In this document: piece by piece, positions 1 to 10,584 of the stretch
Layout: each line of letters opens with the position of its first letter
How positions within the stretch are numbered: position 1 is the stretch's first letter
Assembly: GCA_030789695.1 (NCBI GenBank)
Contig: JAULAV010003603.1
Location: 1-64,000 of the forward strand
DNA: 64,000 bases
Origin: Scilla litardierei
Taxonomy: Eukaryota > Streptophyta > Magnoliopsida > Asparagales > Asparagaceae
Reading direction: 5' to 3'
Translations under genes and position numbers: made by a program
The notes under the pieces: generated by a model
What the model saw: only the letters and a program-made list of their open reading frames with translations
Databases searched by the model: none
What the model was told of the DNA's origin: nothing

Positions 1-478
1 GCCGCGTCGTCGGGGTAGATGAGTCAAGGCGGAGCTTCTCCTCCGGGACGCCCCTGCCGAGCGGCGTCTTCTCCTCCTTCGAGGTACCTTTGTTGGACAG
101 CAACTTCCTCGCCAAGTTGCTGCTGTCGTGCGGCCTTCGTCTCCTCCTTTAGGAGTCTTTGTTGGGCTGCTACCTCCTTGCCGAACCGTTCTCGTCAAAC
201 GGACGCTTCATCATCGAACTGGGGCGAGAGGTTCTTTCTCGGTTCTTGGGGCTTCAAGGGTCCTGGGCTCGATCCCGCCTTGGCCATCTCCCAGCCTTTC
301 ATCAACTCGGCGAAGGCCTTGAAGCTTCGCTGGAGCATACGGGCGGAAGCCTGAATGGCCTAGTCCGTTCCTCCGGTGGTCGGATCTGTCGGGGGAGTCC
401 CCCACGATGAGGTGACTCGGCCTCCATGGGGGCTTTGCCCCGGTTCGGATTGCGGTTGTTTAGTGTTGTGGTTGACAT
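1..478 (-). pseudogene. Tat-family gag, N-terminal part (runs off left edge)
   Basis: This is the start of a Ty3/gypsy Tat-type Gag, the capsid protein of an LTR retrotransposon, read on the minus strand from an ATG at 478. It begins 17 bases after a Tat-type primer-binding site. The same order (PBS, MS-start, proline/charged region, then a coiled coil rich in Q, E and A) occurs in the complete Tat element at 29170. Matching blocks include a QASAR(M/A)-Q-SF-AFA stretch, here around 300-350. No single frame is open: one frame stops near 302 and the matching frame continues with shifts, so the copy is decayed. The rest of the element lies outside the window. Lineage confident; exact frame path not. 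Confidence 0.7.
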
Positions 479-494
479 GGGTGTGACCGTCGTT

Positions 495-511
495 CCCACA
501 GACGGCACCAA
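495..511 (-). other. Primer-binding site of the minus-strand Tat element
   Basis: On the minus strand this reads TTGGTGCCGTCTGTGGG. It differs by one base in its first eight from the TTGGCGCC type start seen at 29136 in the complete Tat element. It sits between the LTR end and the gag ATG, as a tRNA primer site should. Confidence 0.75.
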
Positions 512-512
512 T

Positions 513-749
513 TTTTGCGGGATAGTATTCGCATACAATGAATTTGTTCGGATGGGGAACCAGGGTGACTGTGGTTACAAGTTGAGGGGTGACTGGGAAG
601 GTTGTGAGGGCAGGGAGTGGGGAGTATGGGGTCTGCCAAGGTCTTAGGAGGTCAGCGAGGACGATATGGTGGAGGGGAAGAGTTTGGAGTGGAGGATCTG
701 AAGGTCGCCGGTCTTCTGGAGCAGGTCGCCCTTTGGTGGCTTCAACCGA
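513..749 (-). repeat. Tat LTR, 3' portion (split by insertion)
   Basis: This is the PBS-proximal end of the minus-strand Tat 5' LTR. It is cut at 749 by the chromovirus at 750-10938. The 5-bp duplication ACCGA (745-749 and 10939-10943) shows that the LTR continues at 10944. Joined length is about 1.34 kb, comparable with the 1.13-kb LTR of the other Tat element. Confidence 0.7.
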
Positions 750-1446
750 TGTAACGGTCTGTTTCCATCAGCACGATAATTTGTGTGTTTAACCTATTAA
801 ACTATTTTTTGTCCGGAGTTTTATGATTTCAAATATTCCTTATAAAAATATTTTGACGTATTAAAGTAGTTATGGGGTATTTTAGTAAGTTTGGGTTTCA
901 TCGAATACCTCTAAATAATCTGGTAAAAATTCATTTTTCGATTATTACCGTTTTGGCTTACTGAATTAATTTTCTATACAAACATCATCAAAACGTTTTC
1001 AAACTTCTACGATATCATCCTATAATCATTTAGGGCTTTCCACATTAATTTCGTAATTTTCTGACGACAAATCAGTAGAGAACTCGTAAACTCGCTTTCT
1101 AAATGTTTTGGCACACGACTCGTATTTCCGTAGCTCAAACCGTGAATCGGACTTCGTATTCACGATCCTCGTGATGATATGAACCCGTGTGTACGTTTTT
1201 GTAATTTTTTGGACACGTTTACTAGTAGGGGCAAAATCGTAATTTCAAATTTTACTTTTACCATCGCTAATTACCTTGCCTAATTACTAATTACATTAAC
1301 CTAATTACTAATTACCCTAACATGACTAACATGTGGAGGAGACAACCGTTCAAAATTTCAAAAAGTTAATTAATTGCAAATCTAATCCTAATCCTTCTTT
1401 TTGACTAAGTATTAAATGTTTTAATTTAAAATTAATTTGTTAAACC

Positions 1447-1454
1447 TATATAAA
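1447..1454 (+). promoter_or_regulatory. TATA box in 5' LTR
   Basis: TATATAAA in an AT-rich U3 region, followed by a C-rich stretch and a pyrimidine-rich leader typical of a plant Pol II start region. The same box is at 8910-8917 in the 3' LTR. Element transcription probably starts 25-35 bp downstream. Confidence 0.65.
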
Positions 1455-3048
1455 CCCCCCTAACCCATCTTCTTCCCCACAATCCCCCTCTTCTCAGGCG
1501 AAATTCCGGGAAAATTCCGGCGAGTTTCCGGTCAACTCATCCCCCTCCGGTGAGCCCCCACCATCCTCTTCCATCTCCTTCATCAAACCTATTCTCAATC
1601 TCTCTCTATCTCACTCTAAAAATCAACGAAAATCAAGAAAACCCCCCATGAACCCATCATGGCCATGGCCAACTCCGGCCAACTCCGGCGACGGCGACTC
1701 CTCCAGCAGCGATGGCAACCTCCCTTTGATCCACTCTCCATCCCTCTACAACTCTCTCTCCATTCCCCATTGATTCTACACAAGAATCAATCAAACAACA
1801 ACAAAAACACAAATCTGGGCATTTTTCGGCCGGCCAGGTGGCCAGTCAACCCTCCCCAACCTCCCCAACCTCCCCTCCTTGGCTCCTTGCTTGGGTCTCC
1901 CCTCTTCCACCATTGAATCACCTACAAGAGGAACAAAGAAGAGGAAGGAGAAAGATGAAATGAAAAGTTTGAAAAAAAAATTCACAGTTTTTTTGCTGCC
2001 CACTTTTGTGGGGGGGAGAATATGAAGGGATTTAATTAGAAATGAGAGATGTGTATGGAAAATTTTGTAAAGGAAAATTTTGTATGGATAGAATTGTGAA
2101 GGGAATGAGAGTTAGGAAGAATAAAGAAAATTAGCTAGGAATTATTTTTGTATTTCATTTTTATTTTTCATATGTGTATACGTGCGTACGTGCATGTAGT
2201 ATGGATTTTGTAACTTCGATTATTATATTAATAAAATATGGATGCGTGTGTGTGGTGTTTGTAGGTAGACGTTCCGGGAAAACACCAACCCCCGGACGCG
2301 GTACGATACCCGCCTAAGGACCCGGATTACAACAGGTCACAACTACATGCAAGTAATTACCTGGTGTATGCAAGTATCTACCGTATATGTGTTTGTTATA
2401 CTTGTGCTCATTGTTGTATTGTTGGATGTTCAAAGTGATGGGCCTATAAGGCCATACAGATACGGATACGGTTAATGTGATACGACACGGGTTATGTAGT
2501 CTTGAGCTACGAAGTGTGCGAGAGTGACCGGGTCCACCCTTATTAGTTAAGCTGTACCATCACCCTGCAGGGAATGGTAGGTAGAGATTCCACGAGTTGC
2601 TCCGTGGGATGGGTGCACTTCTGGTTGCATATCGTGTACTCGAGCTAAGGTTGATGCACTAGCTTGTTTGTCCACTATGTCACTATTGCTGACTTGATAC
2701 CAATGTTCTACTGACTAAGTCGAGACTACTTGAACGTGGCAGAGCGGCGTAATAACAAGCAGTCTTAAATTACAACCGAATCAGTGTCTAGAAATGAATG
2801 GGAAGGGGGTTGGTCAACCAAAGGACTTGTCCTGCGGTCATAGAAGTAACATGTACCTTCAAGCCCTGACTGACTGGCTGATTTGGGAGTTAAGTTAGAC
2901 TTCTTATTATTAGGCATGCCTACACTATTAGATAGTTAAGCGACGTTTGTTACCTCTTGTTCGCTCATTACATTGCTACCTTTACTTTCTGTTGGTTTTT
3001 ACTTGCCGCTTAGCGCTGAGATGTGTTTCATTGTTTTCTCTGAAATGC

Positions 3049-3153
3049 ATGTCAGACTATGAGCCGACGGAGTACGTGGAGTATTACACTGAGGACGATC
3101 CCGCAGATCAGGGATCAAAGGATGTTCCAGAGACTGTACCAGTAGAGGAGTAG
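3049..3153 (+). CDS. Conserved acidic LTR micro-ORF (34 aa), function unknown
   Basis: A 34-codon reading frame beginning MSDYEPTEY, with a DDPADQ core and ending PVEE before TAG. It is rich in D, E and P, with no basic patch and no membrane segment. The bases covering its ATG (ATGCATGTCAG) look like a 3' splice site, so the codons from the DY onward could instead be a terminal exon. Equivalent frames behind a similar acceptor occur in the paired LTR (10480), in a diverged plus-strand solo LTR (22317) and in a minus-strand LTR (60332). I do not recognise a known family. Translation is unproven. Confidence 0.45.
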   Translation: MSDYEPTEYVEYYTEDDPADQGSKDVPETVPVEE

Positions 3154-3618
3154 GAGACTCCAACTCAACACAGCATCCTTCACCGTTAGTGTGCTTCCCT
3201 TTACCGTCAGTGTGTTTTCTTACCGCCAGTGTGCCATTTACCTTCGAGTGTTGTACTTTACTTTTCTGTCGAGTCGATATAGGCCGTACTATAAGGCCCA
3301 GTCCTGTACTACTTATCATCTATTGGATAATAAAGATGTTGTGTGTTGTCTCTCTGAGTTTGCATGACAAGAATCTGCCTTCGATGGAATTACTACAGAC
3401 GCTTAATGTGCATCGAACAAGGAAGAAAAAAATTCCTCCTTGTTTTGTGCATATGCGGACCTTCGTCGCATCCTCGCTCTCGGGTATTTTGGGAAGCGAG
3501 GCGTGACAGGTTTCTGTGGTGGCCCATGCAGGTCATGCAAATACTCAGAACAATATACGCATCTTTACGATCCTAAGCTGACTGAGTACATATTGACTCA
3601 GGTTTATTGTTTTGCAGC

Positions 3619-4702
3619 ATGGCAGGAAGACCAAACACCCGCAACGGAAACGGCGCCAATGGAAACGGTGCCAATGCAAATGGTGCCACCGAGATATCTG
3701 CAGTCGTTGGAGTGATAAGAGAAATGTTGGAAATACAACACCAGATGCTCCAGCGAGGACCACCGGCACCACCACCACCCGCTGAACCTGGGGTTAAGCA
3801 ATTCCAGGATCTTCGTCCGAAGACTTTCTCTGGAAAGGAAGGGCCACTTGAAGCTGAAGAATGGGCCCTAGCAACTGAAGACAAGTTGAGCGCTGCTCGC
3901 ATCTCTCAAGTAGGATGGGTCGGAGTTGCAAAACTGCAACTGACTGACAATGCTTGAAGCTGATGGGATCGTGAAGAACGACGTCTGGTTAAGCCTACCT
4001 CTTGGGGCATGTTTCGAGAAAGGTTCAACGCCCAATATATTCCTCCCTCGGCCAGGAGAGAACTCCAAAGTCGTTTTACTAATCTGAAACAAGGCAATAG
4101 GACTGTGGATGAGTATGAGGCAGAGTTCTCAATGCTCAGTCGTTTCTCTCCACACATGGTTGAAAATCCAAAAGACTGTACCTATCAGTTTCGTTAAGGC
4201 CTAAACCCTCGTGTTCAAGCCTCGATGAGTTCAGTGAAGCTGACTACCCTTGAGGATGTTCTGGAAGCTACACGAACTCATGAAGCCGTTGCACGACTTG
4301 AAAGGGGAATTCAAGTTAATCCAGGCAAACGCCCGATGGAACCTGCCAGGAACAATTTCCGTCCGACTCAGACCACCAATTTCAAGAAGCCAGCAGCTCC
4401 AGCCAACATCAAATCCACTATGTTGTGCCACTACTGCAACCGTGTTGGAAACGTCAAGAAGGACTGCCGTGTGTTCTTGAACCTGTGCAAAGTGTGTGGG
4501 GCATCTGACCATCTTGCCAAGGACTGTCCTCGTCGCACTATCAAACCAGCCAACCCTATGATGGCTTCAGGATCAGCTCAGCAAAAGCAACCCATGCCTC
4601 CTCAGCAACAAGCTTTTCAGAATGCCAAGCCGAATCCACCAAGGCGTCAGGCATTCACTATGACTGCTGCTGAAGCCGAGACCACTGATCAAGTGATCTC
4701 AG
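3619..4702 (+). pseudogene. Chromovirus gag
   Basis: Encodes Gag, the capsid/nucleocapsid precursor. It starts MAGRPNTRNG at 3619, immediately after a TTTTGCAG acceptor-like site. It passes an N/G/A-rich leader, the retrotransposon Gag core (W...REERRLV ... MFRERFN ... TVDEYEAEF, about 3960-4150) and two zinc-knuckle-like motifs (CHYCNRVGNVKKDC and CKVCGASDHLAKDC, about 4425-4530). All parts share one frame, but TGA at 3955, another TGA shortly after and TAA at 4195 break it. The breaks look like point mutations. The open frame runs on to a stop at 4713, but a candidate intron donor at 4703 would join it to protease. Confidence 0.85.
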
Positions 4703-4805
4703 GTAATCTCTAGACCTCAGTCCTTACAGCATTCTATATCATATGCTTGATTGGTGAGTATCTCTTGCTAAGGCGTATTCTACCTTAACCTAGGTATTAT
4801 CTTAG
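4703..4805 (+). other. Candidate intron between gag and protease
   Basis: GTAATC... to ...TTATCTTAG, 103 bp. Read through, the segment has stops. Removing it joins the gag frame (ending VIS) to the protease frame ([13 protein letters not shown]) without a shift. The flanking codons fit the usual Gag-protease linker of chromoviruses. No second copy is present here for comparison, so a non-spliced frameshift remains possible. Confidence 0.35.
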
Positions 4806-6100
4806 TATCTGCATCACCGGCTCTAGTTTTGTTTGATTCAGGAGCTTCTCATAGCTTCTTGTCGAAAAAGTTTGCGACAGATCATTCTATTACTATCTGT
4901 GATTTTCCGAGATGTTGGAATGTCGACACTGGAAATGGCATAGTAAAGGTCTCTACCGGATGCAAGTCATGCCCACTAGTGATCTGTGGACGTAAACTAT
5001 TCGCTGATTTCATGATTATCAGCATAGCCAACTTTGATGCGATACTCGGCATGGATTGGTTAGGAACTTTCTACGCTAACGTCGACTGTCACCAGAAGAG
5101 TGTAGTGTTTAAAATTCCTGAACATCCTGTGTTCGAGTTCATGAATGGAAGTCGTTCGCTTGGTCCGATCAAGTTTCAGGCCAAGCCGAATGAAGCAATA
5201 GTCGCATCAATGCAGGTTGAGCCTGAGAAACCCTTAGTAGTTCGAGACTTCGAAGACGTATTCCCTGAAGATATTTCGGGATTACCACCAGACCGAGATC
5301 TTGAATTCACTATTGACCTTATGCCAAACACTCAACCTATCTCCAAGGCTCCTTACCACATGGCTCCTGCTGAATTGGAAGAACTTCGGAGTCAGCTCGA
5401 CGACCTATTGCAGAAAGTATTGATACATCCCAGTGTGTCTCCTTGGGGTGCGCCTGTCTTATTGGTCAAAAAGAAGGTTGGATCGAGAAGAATGTGCATG
5501 GACGATCGAGAACTGAACAAGGTGACTGTAAAGAATAAATATCCTTTGCCTCGCATCGACGATATTTTTGATCAACTCGGTGGATCACAAGTCTTCTCCA
5601 AGCTGGATCTCAGAAGTGGTTATCATCAAGTGAAGATCAAGAATGAAGATATATCTAAGACAGCTTTTCGAACCAAGTATGGACACTACGAATTCGTAGT
5701 CATGCCTTTCGGTGTGACTAACGCCCCAACAGTATTCATGAATCTCATGAACCTTATATTCTATGAATTCTTGGATAAATTTGTAGTTATTTTCATCGAT
5801 GACATCCTGATCTACTCGAAGAGCAAGGAAGATCATGCCAAGCATCTGTAGATAGTTTTGGAGACTGCGTCGCCATCGGCTCTATGCCAAGTATAGCAAG
5901 TGTGAATTCTGGCTAGATCGAGTCGCCTTTCTTGGACATATAGTTTCAAGAGATGGTATTTCTGTTGATCCTGAGAAAGTTGCATCTGTTAGAAACTGGC
6001 CGACCCCCCGATCAGTTTCTGACATCCGAAGTTTTCTTGGATTAGCTGGTTATTATCGCCGATTCATAAAGACTTCTCAAAGATTGCTGAGCCGATGACT
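4806..6100 (+). pseudogene. Chromovirus protease and reverse transcriptase
   Basis: Aspartic protease with the [10 protein letters not shown] active site at about 4829-4856 and ILGMDW downstream, then a linker and the RT domain. RT shows [14 protein letters not shown] (the usual Y is D), [10 protein letters not shown], a MPFGVTNAP motif and the catalytic [10 protein letters not shown] around 5795-5822. The frame is open from 4806 to TAG at 5849. After a frameshift the RT thumb and connection continue (KYSKCEFWL, then VAFLGHIVS and [12 protein letters not shown], about 5885-6070). A further shift restores the original frame by 6095. This enzyme copies element RNA into DNA in cytoplasmic particles; this copy could not make it intact. 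Confidence 0.88.
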
Positions 6101-6590
6101 CGACTGACTAGAAAAGATGTTAAGTTTGTTTGGTCTGAAGCTTATGAGCCAGCATTTAGAGGATTGAAGATGAAGCTGACAACCGCACCAGTTCTAACTA
6201 TTCCGGATCGAACTAGAGGGTTCGAAGTTTACTGTGATGCATCTGGAAAAGGTCTTGGAAGTGTGCTGCATCAACATGGTTGCGTAGTTGCATATGCCTC
6301 TTGACAACGAAGAATCATGAGAAGAATTATCCAACACACGACTTAGAGTTGGTAGCCGGCATCTTTGCTCTGAACATTTGGAGACATTTTCTGTTGGGAG
6401 AGCAAGTAAAGGTATTCACTGACCACAAGAGCTTGAAGTATATTTTCACACAGAAGGAACTCAACATGAGACAACGAAGATGGTTGGAACTCATGGCTGA
6501 TTATGACATCGACCTCCAATATCATTCTGGGAAGGTGAATGTCGTGCCTGATGCATTGAGTCGACTACCAATAGTTATGACTCTGACGAC
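6101..6590 (+). pseudogene. Chromovirus RNase H domain
   Basis: Follows RT with the Ty3-type RNase H signature: YCDASGKGLGSVL (about 6230-6270), then DLELVAGIFALNIWRHFLLG, FTDHKSLKYIFT and a C-terminal VPDALSRLP (about 6546-6573). A TGA at 6302 and a frame change near 6300 interrupt it after VVAYAS. It would degrade the RNA strand of the RNA:DNA hybrid. Confidence 0.85.
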
Positions 6591-7745
6591 TCAATGGAGA
6601 CTTCAACAAGAACTAAAAGAGATGGGAATCGAAGTCGTCTTGCCAGGAGCTACATCATCATTGATGAACATGCAGATTCAATCTACCATCATCGATCGGA
6701 TCAAAGCTGCTCAGTCTGGAGACGTAAAGCTGCAGAGGATCAAGCAACAAGTTGAAGCTGGTCTACGAATAGAATTTGTATTCATGAAGATGGATCTTTG
6801 AGGTATGGAAGTCGCATCTGTGTACCTTCAGGAGAGATCAGGGAAGAGCTGTTGAATGAAGCACACAGCTCTCCTTACTCCATACATCCAGGTGGTACCA
6901 AGATGTACAAAGATCTGTGACTGAACTTCTGGTGGATTGGAATGAAGAGAGGCGTGGCCCAAAGCGTCGCCAAATGCCTCGTATGTTAGCAATTGAAGGC
7001 TGAATATCATCGACTCGTTGGATTGCTTCAACCTCTGCCTATTCCACAGTGGAAATGGCAACACATCACTATGGACTTCGTGACTGGACTACCTTGGAGC
7101 TCAAAGCAGAATGATGCCATCTGGGTGATCGTTGATCGATTAACCAAGTCGGCACATTTCATACCATTCCGAGTAGGACAATCCACGGAAATACTCGCAA
7201 AGAAGTATATGGAGGTACTGATATATCTCATACCTTTAAACTCCTTGCAGTATACATAAGTGATATCTGATTATCATGCAGGAAATTGTGAGGCTACATG
7301 GAGTTCCATGAGCATCGTCTCCGACCAAGACACAAGGTTCACCTCACATTTTTGGAAGAACCTGCAATCGAATCTGGGTACACATCTCAAATTCAGCACT
7401 ATGTATCACCCACAGACTGATGGACAATCAGAGCGTACCATCCAGATTCTTAAAGATATGCTGAGAGCATGCATGCTGGATTTCAAAGGATCATGGGAAG
7501 ATCATCTGCACTTGGTAGAGTTTGCTTACAACAACAGCTACCAAGCCAGCATCGGCATGGCCCCTTTTGCAGCACTCTATGGAAGGAAATGTCGATCTCC
7601 ATTAAGTTGGGATGACATTGGTGATCAAGAAATTTTAGGTCCAAAGATGATTGCGGAAGCTGTTGATGTGGTGCGTACTATCAGAGACAAGCTGAGAATC
7701 GCACAAGACCGCTACAAGCACTGAGCTGACGCCAAGCGTCGACAT
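6591..7745 (+). pseudogene. Chromovirus integrase (HHCC and DDE core) with a conserved intron
   Basis: After a linker, a decayed zinc-binding region is visible (NEAHSSPYSIHPGG ... CLVC, about 6855-6990, with stops and shifts). The DDE catalytic core follows: first D in [10 protein letters not shown] (about 7063-7092), second D in IVSDQDTRF (about 7314-7340), E in [10 protein letters not shown] (about 7421-7450). The core is broken by an intron (7215-7281) and by a two-base loss just after it (HGVP then stop). The frame ends at TGA 7722-7724. Integrase inserts element DNA into the chromosome. The same gene region, with the intron at the same place, is at 63047-63890 on the minus strand. Confidence 0.85.
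7215..7281 (+). other. Intron in integrase coding region (67 bp)
   Basis: Donor TATATGGAG|GTACTG and acceptor ATCATGCAG|GAAATTGTG. Read through it has a TAA at 7257. Removing it restores the standard integrase order [16 protein letters not shown] 69-bp sequence in the same position in a diverged element (63576-63644, minus) starts GTAATG and also contains stops. Confidence 0.7.
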
Positions 7746-8176
7746 TTGGAATTTCAACCTGGAGACCATGTTTTTCTAAAGATATCACCAAACATAGGAG
7801 TGATACGCTTTGGAAAAAGAGGAAAGCTCAGTCCGAGATTCATCGGACCGTTTGATGTGCTAGAGCGAGTTGGAGAAGTAGCTTATCGTCTGGCCCTACC
7901 ACCATCATTGGAGAGAGTTCATGATGTATTTCATATCTCCCAGTTGCGTCGTTACATCAGCGACCCCAAGCATGTAGTCGACCACTCAGAGATTACTGTT
8001 CGTCCAGATCTCACCTATGAGCAACAACCGGTGCAGATCATAGATCGTCGATAGAAGACTCTCAGGAACAAAGTGATTGAGCTAGTGAGAGTTATGTGGC
8101 ATCACGACTCACCTAGTGAATCCACCTGGGAACGTGAAGAGGAAATGCGCGAGCGTTATCATTATCTCTTTCCTTA
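7746..8176 (+). pseudogene. Integrase C-terminus and chromodomain
   Basis: Encodes the GPF/Y module (GKLSPRFIGPFDVLERVGEVAY, HDVFHISQLRRY) and, after a TAG at 8052, a chromodomain-like tail whose key segment reads VMWHHDSPSESTWEREEEM and ends YLFP-stop at 8174-8176. Chromodomains of such elements direct integration to modified histones (family knowledge). The presence of this tail assigns the element to the chromoviruses. Confidence 0.85.
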
Positions 8177-8200
8177 AATTCCGAGGACAGAATTTTTTAT

Positions 8201-8213
8201 AAGGAGGGTAGGA
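8201..8213 (+). other. Polypurine tract
   Basis: AAGGAGGGTAGGA directly before the 3' LTR, the plus-strand priming site. The minus-strand element has AAGGTGGGTAGAA in the same place (62628-62640). Confidence 0.8.
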
Positions 8214-8909
8214 TGTAACGGTCTGTTTCCATCAGCACGATAATTTGTGTGTTTAACCTATTAAACTATTTTTCGTCCGAAGTTTTATGATTTCAAACAT
8301 TCCTTATAAAAATATTTTGACGTATTAAAGTAGTTATGGGGTATTTTAGTAAGTTTAGGTTTCATCGAATACCTCTAAATAATCTGGTAAAAATTCATTT
8401 TCGATTATTACCATTTTGGCTTACTGAATTAATTTTCTATACAAACATCATCAAAATGTTTTCAAACTTCTACGATTTCATCCTATAATCATTTAGGGCT
8501 TCCCACATTAATTTCGTAATTTTCTGACGACAAATCAGTAGAGAACTCGTAAACCCGCTTTCTAAACATTTTGGCCCACGACTCGTATTTCCGTAGCTCA
8601 ACCCGTGACTCGGACTTCGTATTCACGATCCTCGTGACAATACGAACCCGTGGGTATATTTTCGTAATTTTTCGGACACCTTTACTAGTAGGGGCAAAAT
8701 CGTAATTTCAAATTTTACTTTTACCATCGCTAATTACCTTGCCTAATTACTAATTACATTAACCTAATTACTAATTACCCTAACATGACTAACATGTGGA
8801 GGAGACAACCGTTCAAATTTTCAAAAAGCTAATTAATTGCAAATCTAATCCTAATCCTTCTTTTTAACTAAGTATTAAATGTTTTAATTTAAAACTAATT
8901 TGTTAAACC

Positions 8910-8917
8910 TATATAAA
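8910..8917 (+). promoter_or_regulatory. TATA box in 3' LTR
   Basis: TATATAAA, the counterpart of 1447-1454. In this LTR it would drive readout into flanking DNA. Confidence 0.6.
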
Positions 8918-10479
8918 CCCCCACTAACCCATCTTCTTCCCCACAATCCCCCTCTTCTCCGGCGAAATTCCGGGCAAATTCCGACGAGTTTCTGGCGAAC
9001 TTCTCCCCCTCTGGTGAGCCCCCACCATCCTCTTCCATCTTCTCCATCAAACCCATTCTCAATCTCTCTCTATCTCACTCATCATGGCCATGGCCAACTC
9101 CAGCCAACTCCGGCGATGGCGACTCCTCCGGCAGCGACAGCAACCTCCCCTTGATCCACTCTCCATCCCTCTACAACTCTCTCTCCATTCTCCATTGATT
9201 CTATACAAGAATCAATCAAACAACAAAAAAAACACAAATCTGGGCATTTTTTCGGCCGGCCAGGTGCCCGGTCACCCCTCCCCAACCTCCCCTCCTTGGC
9301 TCCTTCCTTGGGTCTCCCCTCTTCCACCATTGAATCACCTACAAGAGGAACAAAGAAGAGGAAGGAGAAAGAAGAAATGAAAAGTTTGAAAAAATTTCAC
9401 AGTTTTTTTGCTGCCCACTTTTGTGAAAGGGGAGGGGGGAAAGAATATGAAGAGATTTAATTAGAAAGAAGGGGTTTAATTAGAAATGAGAGATGTGTAT
9501 GGAAAATTTTGTAGGGATAGAATTGTGAATAGAATGAGAGTTAGGAAGAATAGAGAAATTAGCTAGGAATTATTTTTGTATTTCATTTTTATTTTTCATA
9601 CGTGTAAACGTGCGTATGTGCACGTAGTACGAATTTTGTAACTTCGATTATTATATTAATAAAATATGGGTGCGTGTGTGTGGTGTTTGTAGGTAGACGT
9701 TCCGGGAAGACACCAACCCCCGGACGCGGTACGAGACCCGCCCAAGGAACCGGATTACAACAGGTCACAACAACAGGCAAGTAATTACCGGGTGTATGCA
9801 AGTATCTACCGTATATGTGTTTGTTGTACTTGTGCTCATTATTGTATGGTTGGATGTTCAAAGTGATGGGCCTATAAGGCCATACGGATACGGATACGGT
9901 TAATGTGATACGACACGGATTATAGGGTAGTCTTGAGCTACGTAGTGTGCGGGAGTGACCAGGTCCACCCTTATTAGTTAAGCTGTACCATCACCCTGCA
10001 GGGGATGGTAGATAGAGATTCCACGAGTTGCTCCGTGGGATGGGTGCACTTCTGGTTGCATATCGTGCACTCGAGCTAAGGCTGATGCACTAGCTTGTTT
10101 GTCCAATATGTCACTATTGCTGACTTGATACCACTGTTCTACTGACTAAGTCGAGACTACTCGAACGTAGCAGAGCGGCGTAATAACAAGCGGTCTTAAA
10201 TTACGACTGAATCAGTGTCTAGAAAAGAATGGGAAGGGAGTTGGTCAACCAAAGGACTTGTCATGCGGTCATAGAAGTGACCTGTGCCTTCAAGCCCTGA
10301 CTGACTGGCTGATTTGGGAGTTAAGTTAGACTTCTTATTATTAGGCATGCCAACACTATTAGATAGTCAAGAGACGTTTGTTACCTCTTGTTTGTTCATT
10401 ACATTGCTACCTTTACTTTCTATTGGTTTTTACTTGCCGTTTAGCGCTGACATGTGTTTCATTGTTTTCTCTGAAATGC

Positions 10480-10584
10480 ATGTCAGACTACGAGCCGACG
10501 GAGTACGTGGAGTATTACACTGAGGACGATCCCGCAGATCAGGGATCAAAGGACGTTCCAGAGACTGTACCAGCAGAGGAGTAG
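10480..10584 (+). CDS. Conserved acidic LTR micro-ORF, second copy
   Basis: Counterpart of 3049-3153 in the 3' LTR: MSDYEPTEY start, DDPADQ core and a PAEE end before TAG (PVEE in the 5' LTR). The copies differ by a few bases and the frame stays open. The same acceptor-like TGCATGTCAG overlaps the ATG. Confidence 0.45.
   Translation: MSDYEPTEYVEYYTEDDPADQGSKDVPETVPAEE

Larger units (their letters stand above)
750..3508 (+). repeat. 5' LTR of the chromovirus
   Basis: Starts TGTAACGGTCTG and ends GGCGTGACA. It matches 8214-10938 throughout. It holds a TATA box (1447), a pyrimidine-rich leader with a spurious ORF (1659-1916), a conserved acidic micro-ORF (3049-3153), and a terminal block (about 3450-3508: GCGGACC ... 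GGGAAGCGAGGCGTGACA) shared with all other chromovirus LTRs here. Confidence 0.92.

Noticed and set aside
1659..1916. ORF starting MAMANSGQL in the LTR, also at 9084
   Set aside because: Shared only because the two LTRs are copies of each other. The C-terminal frames differ by indels and there is no domain or counterpart in the other LTR families.
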